The notes beneath the pieces are model-generated. The model had not been told where the DNA came from. It worked only from the letters and a program-made list of their open reading frames with translations, and ran no database searches. Shown piece by piece: positions 16,399-24,955 of a stretch of 64,000 nt of DNA (positions are counted from its first letter, which is position 1; every line of letters starts with the position of its first letter). Source of the stretch: Alphaproteobacteria bacterium (lineage in GTDB: Bacteria > Myxococcota_A > UBA796 > GCA-2862545); NCBI GenBank assembly GCA_020632875.1, contig JACKET010000002.1, positions 248,001 through 312,000 of the forward strand, written 5' to 3'. The translations under genes were made by a program, and so were the position numbers.

Positions 16399-16886
16399 CG
16401 CTTCTCCCGGTCGAAGAGCCACAGCCGCAGGTCCATCTCGTACTGGTGGTAGTCGGGCTCCATGTGCTCGCACAGGCGGTAGAACGCCTTGTCGTGGTCG
16501 CGGTGGCGGAGGTGCGCGAGCTCGTGCACGACGACCATCCGGAGGAACTCGCCCGGCAGCTCCTTGAACAGGCTGGCGACGCGCAGCTCGTTCTTCCGCT
16601 TGAGGCGGCTGCCCTGGATGCGGACGGCGTACGTGTGGGTGCCGAGCGCACGGTACAGTGTCGCGATCTTGTCGGAATAACCGACCTTGTGGAGCGGCGC
16701 GGACTGCCCGAGGTAGTCGCGCTTGATCTCCATCACGTAGTCGCGCAGGCGGCCGTTGTCGGTGATGCCGTGGCCGCTCGGATAGCGCTTCGCGAGGCGC
16801 TCGCGCAGCTCGCCCGTCACCCGGAGCTGCTCGGCCTGTGCCTGCAGCTCCTCGCCATACCCCGCGAGCCAGTCCATCGGATGCAC
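16395..16886 (-). CDS. YgjP-like (DUF45/WLM) zinc metallopeptidase
   Basis: A 163-residue protein whose C-terminal half has VVVHELAHLRHRDHDKAFYRL: an HExxH zinc-binding pair with a third ligand region downstream, as in the YgjP/SprT-like DUF45 family. The family's SRWGSC-type segment is replaced by a basic RIQGSRLKRKNELRVASLF. Its N-terminal half (HPMDWLAGYGEELQAQAEQL) is helical and basic. Cytoplasmic; the substrate is unknown in the family. It is the middle gene of a minus-strand trio (9 nt after the exported protein, 4-bp overlap with the PH-like protein). Confidence 0.7.
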   Translation of the reverse strand: MHPMDWLAGYGEELQAQAEQLRVTGELRERLAKRYPSGHGITDNGRLRDYVMEIKRDYLGQSAPLHKVGYSDKIATLYRALGTHTYAVRIQGSRLKRKNELRVASLFKELPGEFLRMVVVHELAHLRHRDHDKAFYRLCEHMEPDYHQYEMDLRLWLFDREKR

Positions 16887-16895
16887 GGGTACCGA

Positions 16896-18449
16896 TTAAC
16901 TCCCTGCGAGGCGCCTCCGCCCGACGAGCCCCAGCAGGACCAGCGCACCGACGATGGGGACGCTGAGGCCGTACGTGCCGTCGCAGCCGCAGCTCTCGAT
17001 GTTCTCGAAGTCGGTGGGCTCGGCGCCCGGGGCGCAGCTCGGCGGGTCGTTGGCGCACTCGAGCAGCTGCGCGAGCTTTTGATGCGACAGGAACGGGTTG
17101 TCCTGGGTTCCCTCCATGTCGTTCGGCTTCTCGTCCATCGCGGCGTGGTCGGTCGCGATCCACAGGAAGTCGGGGTGCATCCGCCGGGAGTCCGGGCCGT
17201 TCACGGTCGGCGCCTCGATCCACTCGCCTCCGAGGATGCGGTCGGCCGCGTCGAGCTCGAGGACGTAGTGCGTCGCCACCGGCGTGTACGAGAACTCGCG
17301 GTTGTCGGCCGTCCGGCCCATCTGGCCCGTGCCCACCGGGTCGGTGAGGACCTCGAACCGCATCTCGACCCGCGCCCACGACACGGCGCTCGGGTTCCAC
17401 GTGTACGTGCCGGGCGCGCCGACCAGGGCGGAGGCCGCGGCCTCGTCCACGCGCTCCCACGCGACGAGCTCGAAGCCCACGACGGGGAAGTTCCAGACCT
17501 CCCAGTCGTAGCTGAAGTCCACGACGAAGGGGACCTTTCCTGTCTCGCCGGTCGCGAGGTGCTCGGCACCGCGGCCCAGCAGGTGGGTGAGCGCGGCGTG
17601 GAAGGTGCCGGGGTTGAGGTCGCGGCACTCGGCGTCGACGGGACGGCCATATTCGTCGGTCTCGATCTCGTCCGGCCGCAGGTCGCAGCGCTGTCCGCCC
17701 ATCCGCGCGCTGTCGCCGAACCAGACCTCGATGAACAGGGCCTCCAGATCGCCCTTCCGGAAGTGGACGCAGCCCGGCTCGTCCTCGCCGGCACACTCCT
17801 CGATCCGCCCGTCTGCGTCGAGCCGGACGGTGATCGCGCGCGTCGGGAAGCCCAGCGGCTCGGCCGTGGTGTAGGCCGCGAGCCCGTTGCAGTGGCCCCA
17901 CCAGTCGTCGGGATGGACGTCCTGGTACACGCCGTGGTTCTTGAGCTCCCACTTCGTCGCGGGGCCCGGGACGGTCTGTCGCGCGTGGGTGTGCGGCGGC
18001 GGGCGCTGGTCGGGCGGGAGGAGCAGCTCGTCGTAGAACCAGTGCGTGACCTCGGCGACGACCTTGGCGTCGTCCGGGGTGAAGAGGAGGTCGTACTTCT
18101 CGGTGGGCGAGGGCTCGTCGGCGTCGAACCAGCGGTCTGCGACGCCGTTCGCGTCCATCGGCCACCAGCTGGACGGGAACACGCCCCAGTCCGTGCGGCC
18201 GCTCGTGATCGTGGGGTCGAACACGACGTTCGCGCCGACGAGCTCGGGATGGAACGCGGCAGGCTGGTTCCAGGTGCCGAACGCCTCGCGGTCGAACTCG
18301 ACGGGCTCGAGGGAGTGCGAGCCGCCCCAGAAGGTGCGGTCTGCGTGCGGATCGTGGCCCAGGACGTAGCCGAACAGCGGGGCGTCGGAGACCTCGCCGG
18401 AGGCGGTCGCGGGGTCGGCGAGCGCGGGGAGCACGAGCAGCGGGAGCAT
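16896..18449 (-). CDS. Exported transglutaminase-elicitor-like protein with sorting tail
   Basis: A 517-residue protein. It has a short signal peptide (MLPLLVLPALA) and GGAGG before the ATG. The core contains WELKNHGVYQDV, then DDWWGHCNGLAAYTTAEPLG, which carries a Trp-Gly-His-Cys-Asn motif. Later come FHAALTHLLGRGA, FVVDFSYDWEVWNFPVVGFEL and a beta-rich segment. The WGHCNG plus VWN-P-V-GF layout resembles the transglutaminase elicitor family (TGase_elicitor) of oomycetes, where that Cys is catalytic. A crosslinking or peptide-transferring activity outside the cell is therefore plausible but unproven. Near the end, CANDPPSC and SCGCDGTYG precede a hydrophobic helix and GRRRLAGS, a MYXO-CTERM-like anchor. 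Confidence 0.65.
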   Translation of the reverse strand: MLPLLVLPALADPATASGEVSDAPLFGYVLGHDPHADRTFWGGSHSLEPVEFDREAFGTWNQPAAFHPELVGANVVFDPTITSGRTDWGVFPSSWWPMDANGVADRWFDADEPSPTEKYDLLFTPDDAKVVAEVTHWFYDELLLPPDQRPPPHTHARQTVPGPATKWELKNHGVYQDVHPDDWWGHCNGLAAYTTAEPLGFPTRAITVRLDADGRIEECAGEDEPGCVHFRKGDLEALFIEVWFGDSARMGGQRCDLRPDEIETDEYGRPVDAECRDLNPGTFHAALTHLLGRGAEHLATGETGKVPFVVDFSYDWEVWNFPVVGFELVAWERVDEAAASALVGAPGTYTWNPSAVSWARVEMRFEVLTDPVGTGQMGRTADNREFSYTPVATHYVLELDAADRILGGEWIEAPTVNGPDSRRMHPDFLWIATDHAAMDEKPNDMEGTQDNPFLSHQKLAQLLECANDPPSCAPGAEPTDFENIESCGCDGTYGLSVPIVGALVLLGLVGRRRLAGS

Positions 18450-18664
18450 GGGACCTCCGCGTGGCGAAAGTGCAAGCTCCGTGCCCCGACCGCAGTGGTC
18501 CATGCAGATGCGTGGAATCCGTCGATCTACATAGACCAGTGGCCGGAAAGCCGAGGTTCGCCCTGACGTCCAAATGGGGTCTGACCCCACAGCGGCCGGC
18601 GGGGACCTGGCGCCCTCCGCGCCCCGTTGTGCGAAATCGACCGTGCGCCTGGGGTTCTCGCACA
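18450..18664. other. 215-bp intergenic region between head-to-tail minus-strand genes
   Basis: The longest gap in the window. It holds the upstream region of the exported transglutaminase-like gene, with GCGGAGG ribosome site close to its start, and a perfect short palindrome at 18575-18589. No ORF or structured RNA was recognised. Its mid part is less GC-rich than the surroundings. Confidence 0.5.
18575..18589. repeat. Palindrome TGGGGTC-T-GACCCCA
   Basis: Perfect 7-bp arms around one base. Short GGGGTC/GACCCC palindromes recur as dispersed repeats in proteobacterial genomes. Whether this one belongs to such a family cannot be told from one copy; no second copy was found here. It could be a repeat relic or an operator. 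Confidence 0.5.
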
Positions 18665-19543
18665 TCACTCGGGGCGGCGGAGGGTCTCCAGCGCGGCGGG
18701 GATGTCGGACCACGACCCGCGATCCGCGCCGCCCGTGGTCTTCGCGCGCTCGCGGATGATGCCCTGCAGCAGCTTCAGGTGGCCGCGGACCGTCTCGACG
18801 CTGACCGGTGTGCTGCAGACCGACACGACCCGCGTGTCGAGCAGCGCCACGAGGTGCACCCGGAACCCCGACTCCGACTCGCGCACCACGAGCTCCACGT
18901 CGTGGACGTCGGCGAACGAGACCGCGCCTTCGGGTCCCGTGATCCCGGTGTCCGCGAGGCGCACCGCCCCGTCGTGCAGCTGGTACTCCTCCCAGTGCAG
19001 ATCGCCCGACGACGGCGGCGCGATCGGCTCCACCCACGCGAGCGACGGGAACCGCGCCCGGGTCCGCTCGACCTCCTTGGCGAGCTCGTGCCGCACGCGG
19101 AACGCAGGGCTCGCCTCCCAGCGCTCCCAGAGCGCCGCGTCGCGCGCGTCCTCCAGCGGGAGACCGAGGATCTCCGCGCACTGGCCGGCGATCCGCGAGC
19201 CCTCCTCCCACGTCCAGCGCTCGCTGCTCAAGAGGTGGGCGTCGAGACGCAGGCGCGTGTCCTCGCCCGGCTCGCCGTCGAGGTGCAGGCGCGTGCCCTC
19301 GAGCCGCTGGGCCACGAAACGCCCGACCCGCACGCCGTCCGGGCGCACGAGAACGCGGGTCCGCTCGCGTCCAGCGAGGGCGCCGAGGGCGAACGCCGAC
19401 ACGACCAGGACCACCGACAGCCACCCCATCCCGGCGCCACCCACCAGGGCGATGGCGATGGCGGGAAGGCTCCCGATCGACAGGAAGACGGGCACCGCGA
19501 GCACTTCCCGTCCCGGGCCCCGCAGCACGAGCTCCCGGCTCAC
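18665..19543 (-). CDS. Membrane protein with C-terminal SDIPAALETL box (paralogue 3 of 3)
   Basis: A 292-residue protein starting at a GTG that overlaps the previous stop (GTGA). Two hydrophobic helices lie at residues ~10-55 (VFLSIGSLPAIAIALVGG, WLSVVLVVSAFALGALAG). They are followed by a PH-like strand (RTRVLVRPDGVRVGRFV), a large cytoplasmic region with LWERWEASPAFRVRHELAKEVERTRARFP-type helices, and a C-terminal SWSDIPAALETLRRPE. The same order of parts, including the 'W..WE.DP.FR' helix and the 'V.PI.P...GD' segment, occurs in the next two genes upstream in the operon. Function unknown. Confidence 0.62.
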   Translation of the reverse strand: MSRELVLRGPGREVLAVPVFLSIGSLPAIAIALVGGAGMGWLSVVLVVSAFALGALAGRERTRVLVRPDGVRVGRFVAQRLEGTRLHLDGEPGEDTRLRLDAHLLSSERWTWEEGSRIAGQCAEILGLPLEDARDAALWERWEASPAFRVRHELAKEVERTRARFPSLAWVEPIAPPSSGDLHWEEYQLHDGAVRLADTGITGPEGAVSFADVHDVELVVRESESGFRVHLVALLDTRVVSVCSTPVSVETVRGHLKLLQGIIRERAKTTGGADRGSWSDIPAALETLRRPE

Positions 19544-20454
19544 TCGGCGCTCCGCAGGGCACCGAGGCTCCGGGGGATGTCGGATCGCTCGCCCCTGTCC
19601 TGCTGACGCTTCACCTCCGCGAGGCGGCGGATCTCGGCCGCGAGCCACGCGAGCTCGGCCACCTGCTCCCTGTGGGCATCCGCGACCGCGACGACCACGA
19701 TGAGACCGTCGGCACGGCGCGCGACCACGCGGACGTCGGGGCGGTACTGGCCCTCCTTCGCCACCAGCGCACAGTCGAGCAGGGTCTCGAGGGGCACGGG
19801 ACCTCCCGTCTCCGAGCGCACGCCCCGCGCGTCGATGGCGATGGGCGTGCCGAGCCCGCCGGACTCGCGCAGCCGGTAGGCGACGGACCCGGCGTCACCG
19901 TCGCTGTGCGGCTGTGCGGGCTCGATGGCGTGGACGGCGGGGAACCGCAGCCGGCTCGCGGCCACGGCACGGTCGAAGAGCACGGTCTCGCGGAAGATCG
20001 GGTCCGTCTCGAAGCGGTGCCAGAGGGCTGCGTCCCGGCGGTCGTCGAGCGTGCCCCCGACGATCTCCGCGATCCGCTGCGCCAGCTCGGAGCCGCGGTC
20101 GAAGCTCCACTCCGCGTCCTGGAGCAGCTCGCCCCCGTACCAGAGCTCCGTCTTCAGGCCCGGCTCTCCGGCCAGCACGACGATGCCGCCGGGCGCGTGG
20201 CGCCGCCCGTCCGGCCATCCGAAGGCGATGCCCTCCCGGGTCACCCGGATCACGGGCCCCTGCATCAGCATCGGAGCCAGCAGCACCGGGATGCCGAACA
20301 CTCCCAGCAACGTCACGCCGATGAGCGGAGGCCAGAACAGCGCAGCCACGACCGTGGTCGTCACGAGGATCCCGAGGGAGCCGAGCAGGATCAGCGGCCA
20401 TACGGGGGACGGCTCCCACCCGTTGGCCGCCAGCTCGAGCCGCTCGTCGTTCAT
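19540..20454 (-). CDS. Membrane protein with C-terminal SDIPRSLGAL box (paralogue 2 of 3)
   Basis: A 304-residue protein with paired N-terminal helices (VWPLILLGSLGILVTTTVVA, LIGVTLLGVFGIPVLLAPM). It has the strand VIRVTREGIAFGWPDG, a helix LWHRFETDPIFRETVLFDRAVAASRLRFP and the segment HAIEPAQPHSDGDAGSVAYR. The beta-rich end is followed by ELAWLAAEIRRLAEVKRQQ and SDIPRSLGALRSAE. It is coupled on both sides by 4-bp overlaps (ATGA upstream, GTGA downstream). Strong resemblance to its neighbours indicates tandem duplication, but divergence is substantial. Confidence 0.62.
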   Translation of the reverse strand: MNDERLELAANGWEPSPVWPLILLGSLGILVTTTVVAALFWPPLIGVTLLGVFGIPVLLAPMLMQGPVIRVTREGIAFGWPDGRRHAPGGIVVLAGEPGLKTELWYGGELLQDAEWSFDRGSELAQRIAEIVGGTLDDRRDAALWHRFETDPIFRETVLFDRAVAASRLRFPAVHAIEPAQPHSDGDAGSVAYRLRESGGLGTPIAIDARGVRSETGGPVPLETLLDCALVAKEGQYRPDVRVVARRADGLIVVVAVADAHREQVAELAWLAAEIRRLAEVKRQQDRGERSDIPRSLGALRSAE

Positions 20455-21353
20455 TCGGCGCTCCGGAGCGCCCGGAGGCTCTCGGGAACGTCGGATTGCT
20501 CGCCGCGGTCCCGCTCGGCTGCATGCGCGAGGCGCCCGATCGCGTCCGCGAGCCACGCCAGCTCGGCCACGACGGAGTCATCGAGGGCCCGGGCCTCGGC
20601 GACGACGACGAGCCCGGTCTCGAGCAGCGCGAGCACGCGGACCTCCTTCCCGTAGGGGCCGAAGCGGGCGTGCAGGGCACAGGCGCGCACGTCCCGCAGC
20701 GCGACACCGCCCGCATTGCCGGTGACCTCGCCCCGCGCGTCGACCGTGACGGCGAATCCCTGCGCGTCGGAGGCCCTCACCCGGTACACGACCTGGCCCG
20801 CGTCGCCCTCGGTGTACGGCTGGATGGGCTCGACCGCGTGGACCTCCGGGAAGTGGGCGTTGCTCGTGGCGACCGCTTTGTCGAACGCGTAGCGCAGGCG
20901 GAAGGCCGGGTCGTGCTCCCAGCGTCGCCAGGCCTCCTCGGGCCGACGGTCCACCAGGGTCCCGCCGACGAGGTCCGCCATCCGCGTCCCGAACCGGGTG
21001 CCGTCCTCGAACGTCCAGTCGCGGTCCCGGACGAGCGGCGTCCCGCGGTACGCGAGCTCCGTCCAGGGATCCGCCGGATGGCCCCGCAGGACGACGAGGC
21101 CGCCCGCGGGCATCCTCGTGCCACCGGGCCATCCGACATGGACGCCGTCGCGGGTCACGACGACCGGCGGCTGGGCCAGGACGAGGCTACGGAGGAAGAG
21201 GGCAATGCCGACAATCGCGATGAGCATGGCCACGAAGGCGGCGGGCGCCCAGACCAATGCCGCCGCCGTGGAGAGAACCAGCGCCCCGAGGAGCACGGCG
21301 TAGACGGCCACCCATCGCGTCGTAGGCTCCGGCCCGATGCCGTCGAAGCGCAT
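20451..21353 (-). CDS. Membrane protein with C-terminal SDVPESLRAL box (paralogue 1 of 3)
   Basis: A 300-residue protein and the closest relative of the following gene. It has paired helices (WVAVYAVLLGALVLSTAAAL, FVAMLIAIVGIALFLRSLVL), PVVVTRDGVHVGWPGG, a 'WRRWEHDPAFRLRYAFDKAV' helix, HAVEPIQPYTEGDAGQVVYR, ELAWLADAIGRLAHA and SDVPESLRALRSAE. An alternative GTG start at 21365 would add four residues and sits 1 nt from the stop of the DUF4403 gene; the ATG was taken as the simpler choice. Function unknown. Confidence 0.62.
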   Translation of the reverse strand: MRFDGIGPEPTTRWVAVYAVLLGALVLSTAAALVWAPAAFVAMLIAIVGIALFLRSLVLAQPPVVVTRDGVHVGWPGGTRMPAGGLVVLRGHPADPWTELAYRGTPLVRDRDWTFEDGTRFGTRMADLVGGTLVDRRPEEAWRRWEHDPAFRLRYAFDKAVATSNAHFPEVHAVEPIQPYTEGDAGQVVYRVRASDAQGFAVTVDARGEVTGNAGGVALRDVRACALHARFGPYGKEVRVLALLETGLVVVAEARALDDSVVAELAWLADAIGRLAHAAERDRGEQSDVPESLRALRSAE

Positions 21354-21366
21354 CTGGTCCGGCACG

Positions 21367-22806
21367 TCAGCGGTCCAGGCTCGTGAGCTCGATTGCGGCG
21401 GCCCCGTCGGCCGTCACGCGGACGCCGAGCCCGGCGTCCGTGAGCACCACGTCCTCCACCAGGACGCTCGAGAGCGTCGCGGCGAGCTGCCCCCCGCGCT
21501 CGAGCGGCATCGCGGCGAGCTTGCCGTTCAGCTCGGCGACGCGTGCGTCGAGCGTGTCGCCGTACGGGAAGACCAGGCCGCCTTCGACCGTCCCGCGGAT
21601 CTGGTCGCGGATCAGCTCGGCGTTGACGGGCGCTCCAGTCCAGTCGTCGCTCTCGACCGCGTAGTCGAAGTCGTGCAGGACGATCGTGCGATCGGGCCCG
21701 AGCTCCGGCACTGCGAGCAGCCACAGCGTGCCGGACGTGTCCCACACGGTGCTCTCGGTCGCGTATTCGAGCCCGACGACCAGGTGCTCGCCGGACGGGT
21801 ACAGCTCGATGCCGCGCAGCACCACCTGGCCCGCGTCCGCGACGCCGGGAGCCGAGAACGGCCACGTCGCGTCGCCGAGCGACTCCATCGCCTTCGCTTC
21901 GAGCCCGTCCCAGCCGAGCTCGGCGACCATCGAGAGGTGCAGTCCGCTGCCCGTCGGCGGCGAGGGCGGGGGGAGCGGCGGGATCGGGCTGTCTTCGGGC
22001 TTCGTGGGCACGATGCGGAACCGGCCGGACACGCCGACGTCGAGCTGCAGCCCTTCGCTCGTGGCGACGGGCGCGGTGGCGTGCAGGGCGACGGGGTCGA
22101 CGACGAGCCAGGCGCCGGCCTCGGCGGGCTTGGGCGTGGCGAGCCCCTCCCAGGCGGCCTGGATGCGCGGCCGGAGGTCGGAGCGCTCGGCCATCCGGGC
22201 CTCGATCTGCGCCTCGGTCTCGACGAGCTTCGCGGCGAGCTTCTCTTCGACCCGCTCGGTGACGTCGACCTTCAGCGGGCCCACGGCGAGGATGGCGGGG
22301 GCGGTCCAGCGCGGCGTGACGGTCACGTCGGGGACGAGCTTCCAGTCCGCGTCGAGCGTGTAGGACGTGACGACGTCGAGCTCGAGCCCGGCGGTGAGGG
22401 TGGCGTCCTTCGGGGGCTCCTTTCCGAGGCGCTCGCGGCGTGCGGCGGCGCGCTTGCGGACGAGGTCGGCCTCGATGGCGAGCGGGATCGTCATCCGGAG
22501 GTCGCCCTCGTGGGACGCGAACCGGACGGCCATGGGACGCCGCACGGTGAGGTCGACGCGCACGTTCTTGCCGGTGTCGATCTCCTCGTCGACGAGGAGC
22601 TCGGGGAGGCGGTCCTGCACGGCGGCCTCGAGCGTGTCGTACGGGACGAGCACGGGGAGCGCGAGCACCGACACCTCCGGCTCGGGCGCCTCGAACGCGG
22701 TGGCGCCGCGGGGAGGGCCGCCGCCGACGAGGCCGGACGGGTCGACACCCGCGCACGCGAGCGTGAATCCGACGAGCGCCGCGGATGCGGGGATGCGCAG
22801 GTGCAT
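21367..22806 (-). CDS. DUF4403-family lipoprotein
   Basis: A 479-residue protein with a lipoprotein signal (ALVGFTLACAG, lipobox LACA region) and the layout of the DUF4403 family. It opens with a strand-rich segment (VSVLALPVLVPYDTLEAAVQDRL), followed by RVEEKLAAKLVETEAQIEARM. A mid-part PVALHATAPVATSEGLQLDVGVSGRF comes next, and the C-terminal VNAELIRDQIRGTVEGGLVF resembles lipid-binding tubular/BPI-like repeats. An envelope location is expected; the family's function is not established. It heads a minus-strand operon with the three SDIP-box membrane proteins. Confidence 0.8.
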   Translation of the reverse strand: MHLRIPASAALVGFTLACAGVDPSGLVGGGPPRGATAFEAPEPEVSVLALPVLVPYDTLEAAVQDRLPELLVDEEIDTGKNVRVDLTVRRPMAVRFASHEGDLRMTIPLAIEADLVRKRAAARRERLGKEPPKDATLTAGLELDVVTSYTLDADWKLVPDVTVTPRWTAPAILAVGPLKVDVTERVEEKLAAKLVETEAQIEARMAERSDLRPRIQAAWEGLATPKPAEAGAWLVVDPVALHATAPVATSEGLQLDVGVSGRFRIVPTKPEDSPIPPLPPPSPPTGSGLHLSMVAELGWDGLEAKAMESLGDATWPFSAPGVADAGQVVLRGIELYPSGEHLVVGLEYATESTVWDTSGTLWLLAVPELGPDRTIVLHDFDYAVESDDWTGAPVNAELIRDQIRGTVEGGLVFPYGDTLDARVAELNGKLAAMPLERGGQLAATLSSVLVEDVVLTDAGLGVRVTADGAAAIELTSLDR

Positions 22807-22811
22807 GCGGC

Positions 22812-22817
22812 ATCCTA
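22812..22817 (-). promoter_or_regulatory. -10-like TAGGAT, leaderless spacing
   Basis: Box ends 5 nt before the DUF4403 ATG, in the 17-bp gap after the M3 peptidase gene. Confidence 0.4.
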
Positions 22818-22823
22818 CCGCGG

Positions 22824-24845
22824 TCAGGCGGGCACGAGGCCCCGCTCGCGCAGGAGCGCGCCGACCTCGGGGTCGCGCCCGCGGAACTGCCGGAAGCCCT
22901 CGGCCGGGTCGACGGTGTTGCCGCGCGACAGGACCGTGTCGAGGAGCCGCTTCGACAGCGGCACGTCGTAGTAGCCCTGCTCGGCGAAGGCTTCGGCGGC
23001 GTCGGCCACGAGCACGTCGGCCCACAGGTAGCTGTAGTAGCCGGCCGAGTAGCTCTCGCCGGAGAAGACGTGTGCGAACTGCGGCGTGCGGTGGCGCATG
23101 ACGACCTCGGCGGGCAGGCCCCACTCGGCCAGCACGCGGTCTTCGAACGCGCGCGGGTCGATGGGCGCGGTGCAGAGGTGCATCTCCATGTCCATCACGG
23201 CGCTCGCGAGGAACTCCATCGTGCGGAACCCGCTGTCGGCGTTCGCGGCGGCGCGCATGCGCTCGAGGAGGGCCGCGGACGGGGGCTCGCCGGTGGTGTG
23301 GTGCAGGGCGAACCGCGCGAGAAGCTCGGTGGTGGTGAGCCAGTGCTCGTTGAGCTGGGACGGGAACTCGACGTAGTCGCGGGGGACGTTGGTGCCCGCG
23401 AGCTTGGGGTAGGTCACGTCGGAGGCGAGGCCGTGCATCGCGTGGCCGAACTCGTGGAAGAGCGTGCGGGCCTCGTCGGTCGTGAGCAGGCACGGCTGGC
23501 CGGCCGGGGGCTTCTGGAAGTTGCAGTTGTTGCTGACGATCGGGATGTGCCCGGCGAGGCGCTGCTGCGTGCGGTACGCCGTCATCCACGCGCCCGAGCG
23601 CTTGCCCCGGCGCGCGTAGGGGTCGAGGTAGAACAGGCCGCGCGGGCTGCCGTCGGCGTTCTTCACGACCCAGGCCGACATGTCGGGGTGGGGGAGCGGG
23701 ACCCGGATGCGCTCGAAGCCCCACCCGAAGCGCTCGGTGGCGGCCCAGAACATGCCCTCGACGAGGCGCTCGAGCTCGTAGTGCTGGAGGAGCTCGGCCG
23801 GGTCGAAGTCGTAGCGGGCCTTGCGGATCTCCTCCGCGTAGAAGCGGACGTCCCAGCGCGCGATGGTGATGCCGTCGCCGCGCTCGTCGGCCAGCGCCTG
23901 CATCTCGGCGACCTCGGCGCGGAACCGCGCGGACGCGGCCTCCCAGATCTGCCGCATGAGCGCCGTGGCGGCTTCGGGAGTGCGCGCCATGGTGTCGGAG
24001 AGCTGCATGTGCGCGTGGGTCTCGTACCCGATGAGCCGCGCCCGCTCGAGCCGGAGCGCCAGGATCTCGGGGATGAGCGCGACGGTGTCGTTGGCGTCGC
24101 CGTTGTCGCCGCGCTTGAAGAAGATGCGCCACACCCGCTCGCGGAGGTCGCGCTCGGTGGAGTACTGCAGGAACGGCTCGACCGAGCTGCGCGTGTTGGT
24201 CACGGCCCAGGCTTCGGGACGCCCGAGCTCTTCGGCCGCGATCTTCGCCGCCGCGACCCAGCCCTCGGGCAGCCCGCCGAGCTGGCTCGCGTCGAGCCAC
24301 GTCACCCACGCCTCCTCGTCGGCGAGCAGGCGGTCGGAGAAGTCGTTGTAGAGCACCGCGAGGCGCTGGTTGATCGCCATCACCCGGTCGCGGCCGGCCT
24401 GATCGAGGTGCGCGCCCGCGCGCTCGAAGTCCGACAGCCACTCGGCGCACACGCGCGCCTGCTCGACCGTGAGCGACGGGTCGGCAGCCACGGCCTTCAC
24501 CTTGGCGAACAGGATGCCGTCCTGCCGGACGAGGTCGCGGATCTCGGCGATCTTCGGCTCCATCCGGTGCTTCACGTCGCGGAACGCGGGGGTGGAGAAG
24601 TTCGACGACCACAGGTCGTACACGTCGGTCACGCGCTCGAGCGTCGCGCCCATGCGCTCGAGCGCCTCGACGGTGCCCGAGAAGGTCGGCGGAGCGGGGT
24701 CGTCGCGGATCGCACGCGCCTGCTGCCGCTTCTCGTCGATGGCCGCGAGCAGCGCGGGCTCGAACATCGCGACGTCGACCCGGTCGAGGGGCGGAACCCC
24801 ACCATACGGGCCGTCCCAGGGGGCGAGCAGGACCTCGGCGCTCAT
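22824..24845 (-). CDS. dcp: M3-family oligopeptidase / peptidyl-dipeptidase
   Basis: A 673-residue enzyme of the Dcp/OpdA/PrlC group and full length for the family. The thermolysin-like zinc site FHEFGHAMHGL (HExxH) lies near residue 460. The third ligand lies downstream in the DYVEFPSQLNEHWL helix (a Glu, as in M3A). The substrate-gating segment SGESYSAGYYSYLWADVL is conserved near the C-terminus. No signal peptide, so cytoplasmic peptide turnover is expected; Dcp versus oligopeptidase A cannot be settled here, and the symbol is tentative. ATG follows GGAGG. It diverges from the ABM/ArsR pair. Confidence 0.88.
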   Translation of the reverse strand: MSAEVLLAPWDGPYGGVPPLDRVDVAMFEPALLAAIDEKRQQARAIRDDPAPPTFSGTVEALERMGATLERVTDVYDLWSSNFSTPAFRDVKHRMEPKIAEIRDLVRQDGILFAKVKAVAADPSLTVEQARVCAEWLSDFERAGAHLDQAGRDRVMAINQRLAVLYNDFSDRLLADEEAWVTWLDASQLGGLPEGWVAAAKIAAEELGRPEAWAVTNTRSSVEPFLQYSTERDLRERVWRIFFKRGDNGDANDTVALIPEILALRLERARLIGYETHAHMQLSDTMARTPEAATALMRQIWEAASARFRAEVAEMQALADERGDGITIARWDVRFYAEEIRKARYDFDPAELLQHYELERLVEGMFWAATERFGWGFERIRVPLPHPDMSAWVVKNADGSPRGLFYLDPYARRGKRSGAWMTAYRTQQRLAGHIPIVSNNCNFQKPPAGQPCLLTTDEARTLFHEFGHAMHGLASDVTYPKLAGTNVPRDYVEFPSQLNEHWLTTTELLARFALHHTTGEPPSAALLERMRAAANADSGFRTMEFLASAVMDMEMHLCTAPIDPRAFEDRVLAEWGLPAEVVMRHRTPQFAHVFSGESYSAGYYSYLWADVLVADAAEAFAEQGYYDVPLSKRLLDTVLSRGNTVDPAEGFRQFRGRDPEVGALLRERGLVPA

Positions 24846-24865
24846 GTGACCTCCATCGAGATCCC

Positions 24866-24871
24866 AATCTA
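24866..24871 (-). promoter_or_regulatory. -10-like TAGATT
   Basis: TA-N3-T box 20 nt before the M3 peptidase ATG, with a GGAGG ribosome site between. Confidence 0.4.
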
Positions 24872-24918
24872 GGTCGCGCCGGTCTGGAGTTCACATCGCG
24901 ACCTCGGTGTTGGACATG

Positions 24919-24936
24919 TTTAGCGAATATGCTAAA
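24919..24936 (+). promoter_or_regulatory. Palindromic operator TTTAGC-N6-GCTAAA
   Basis: A perfect inverted repeat with 6-bp arms around GAATAT, the most AT-rich spot in the window, ending 19 nt before the ABM gene. It directly precedes an operon that ends in an ArsR-family regulator, so autoregulatory binding is inferred. It may overlap the -10 region. Confidence 0.65.
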
Positions 24937-24955
24937 TGAGTGCCGAGGAGGGACC

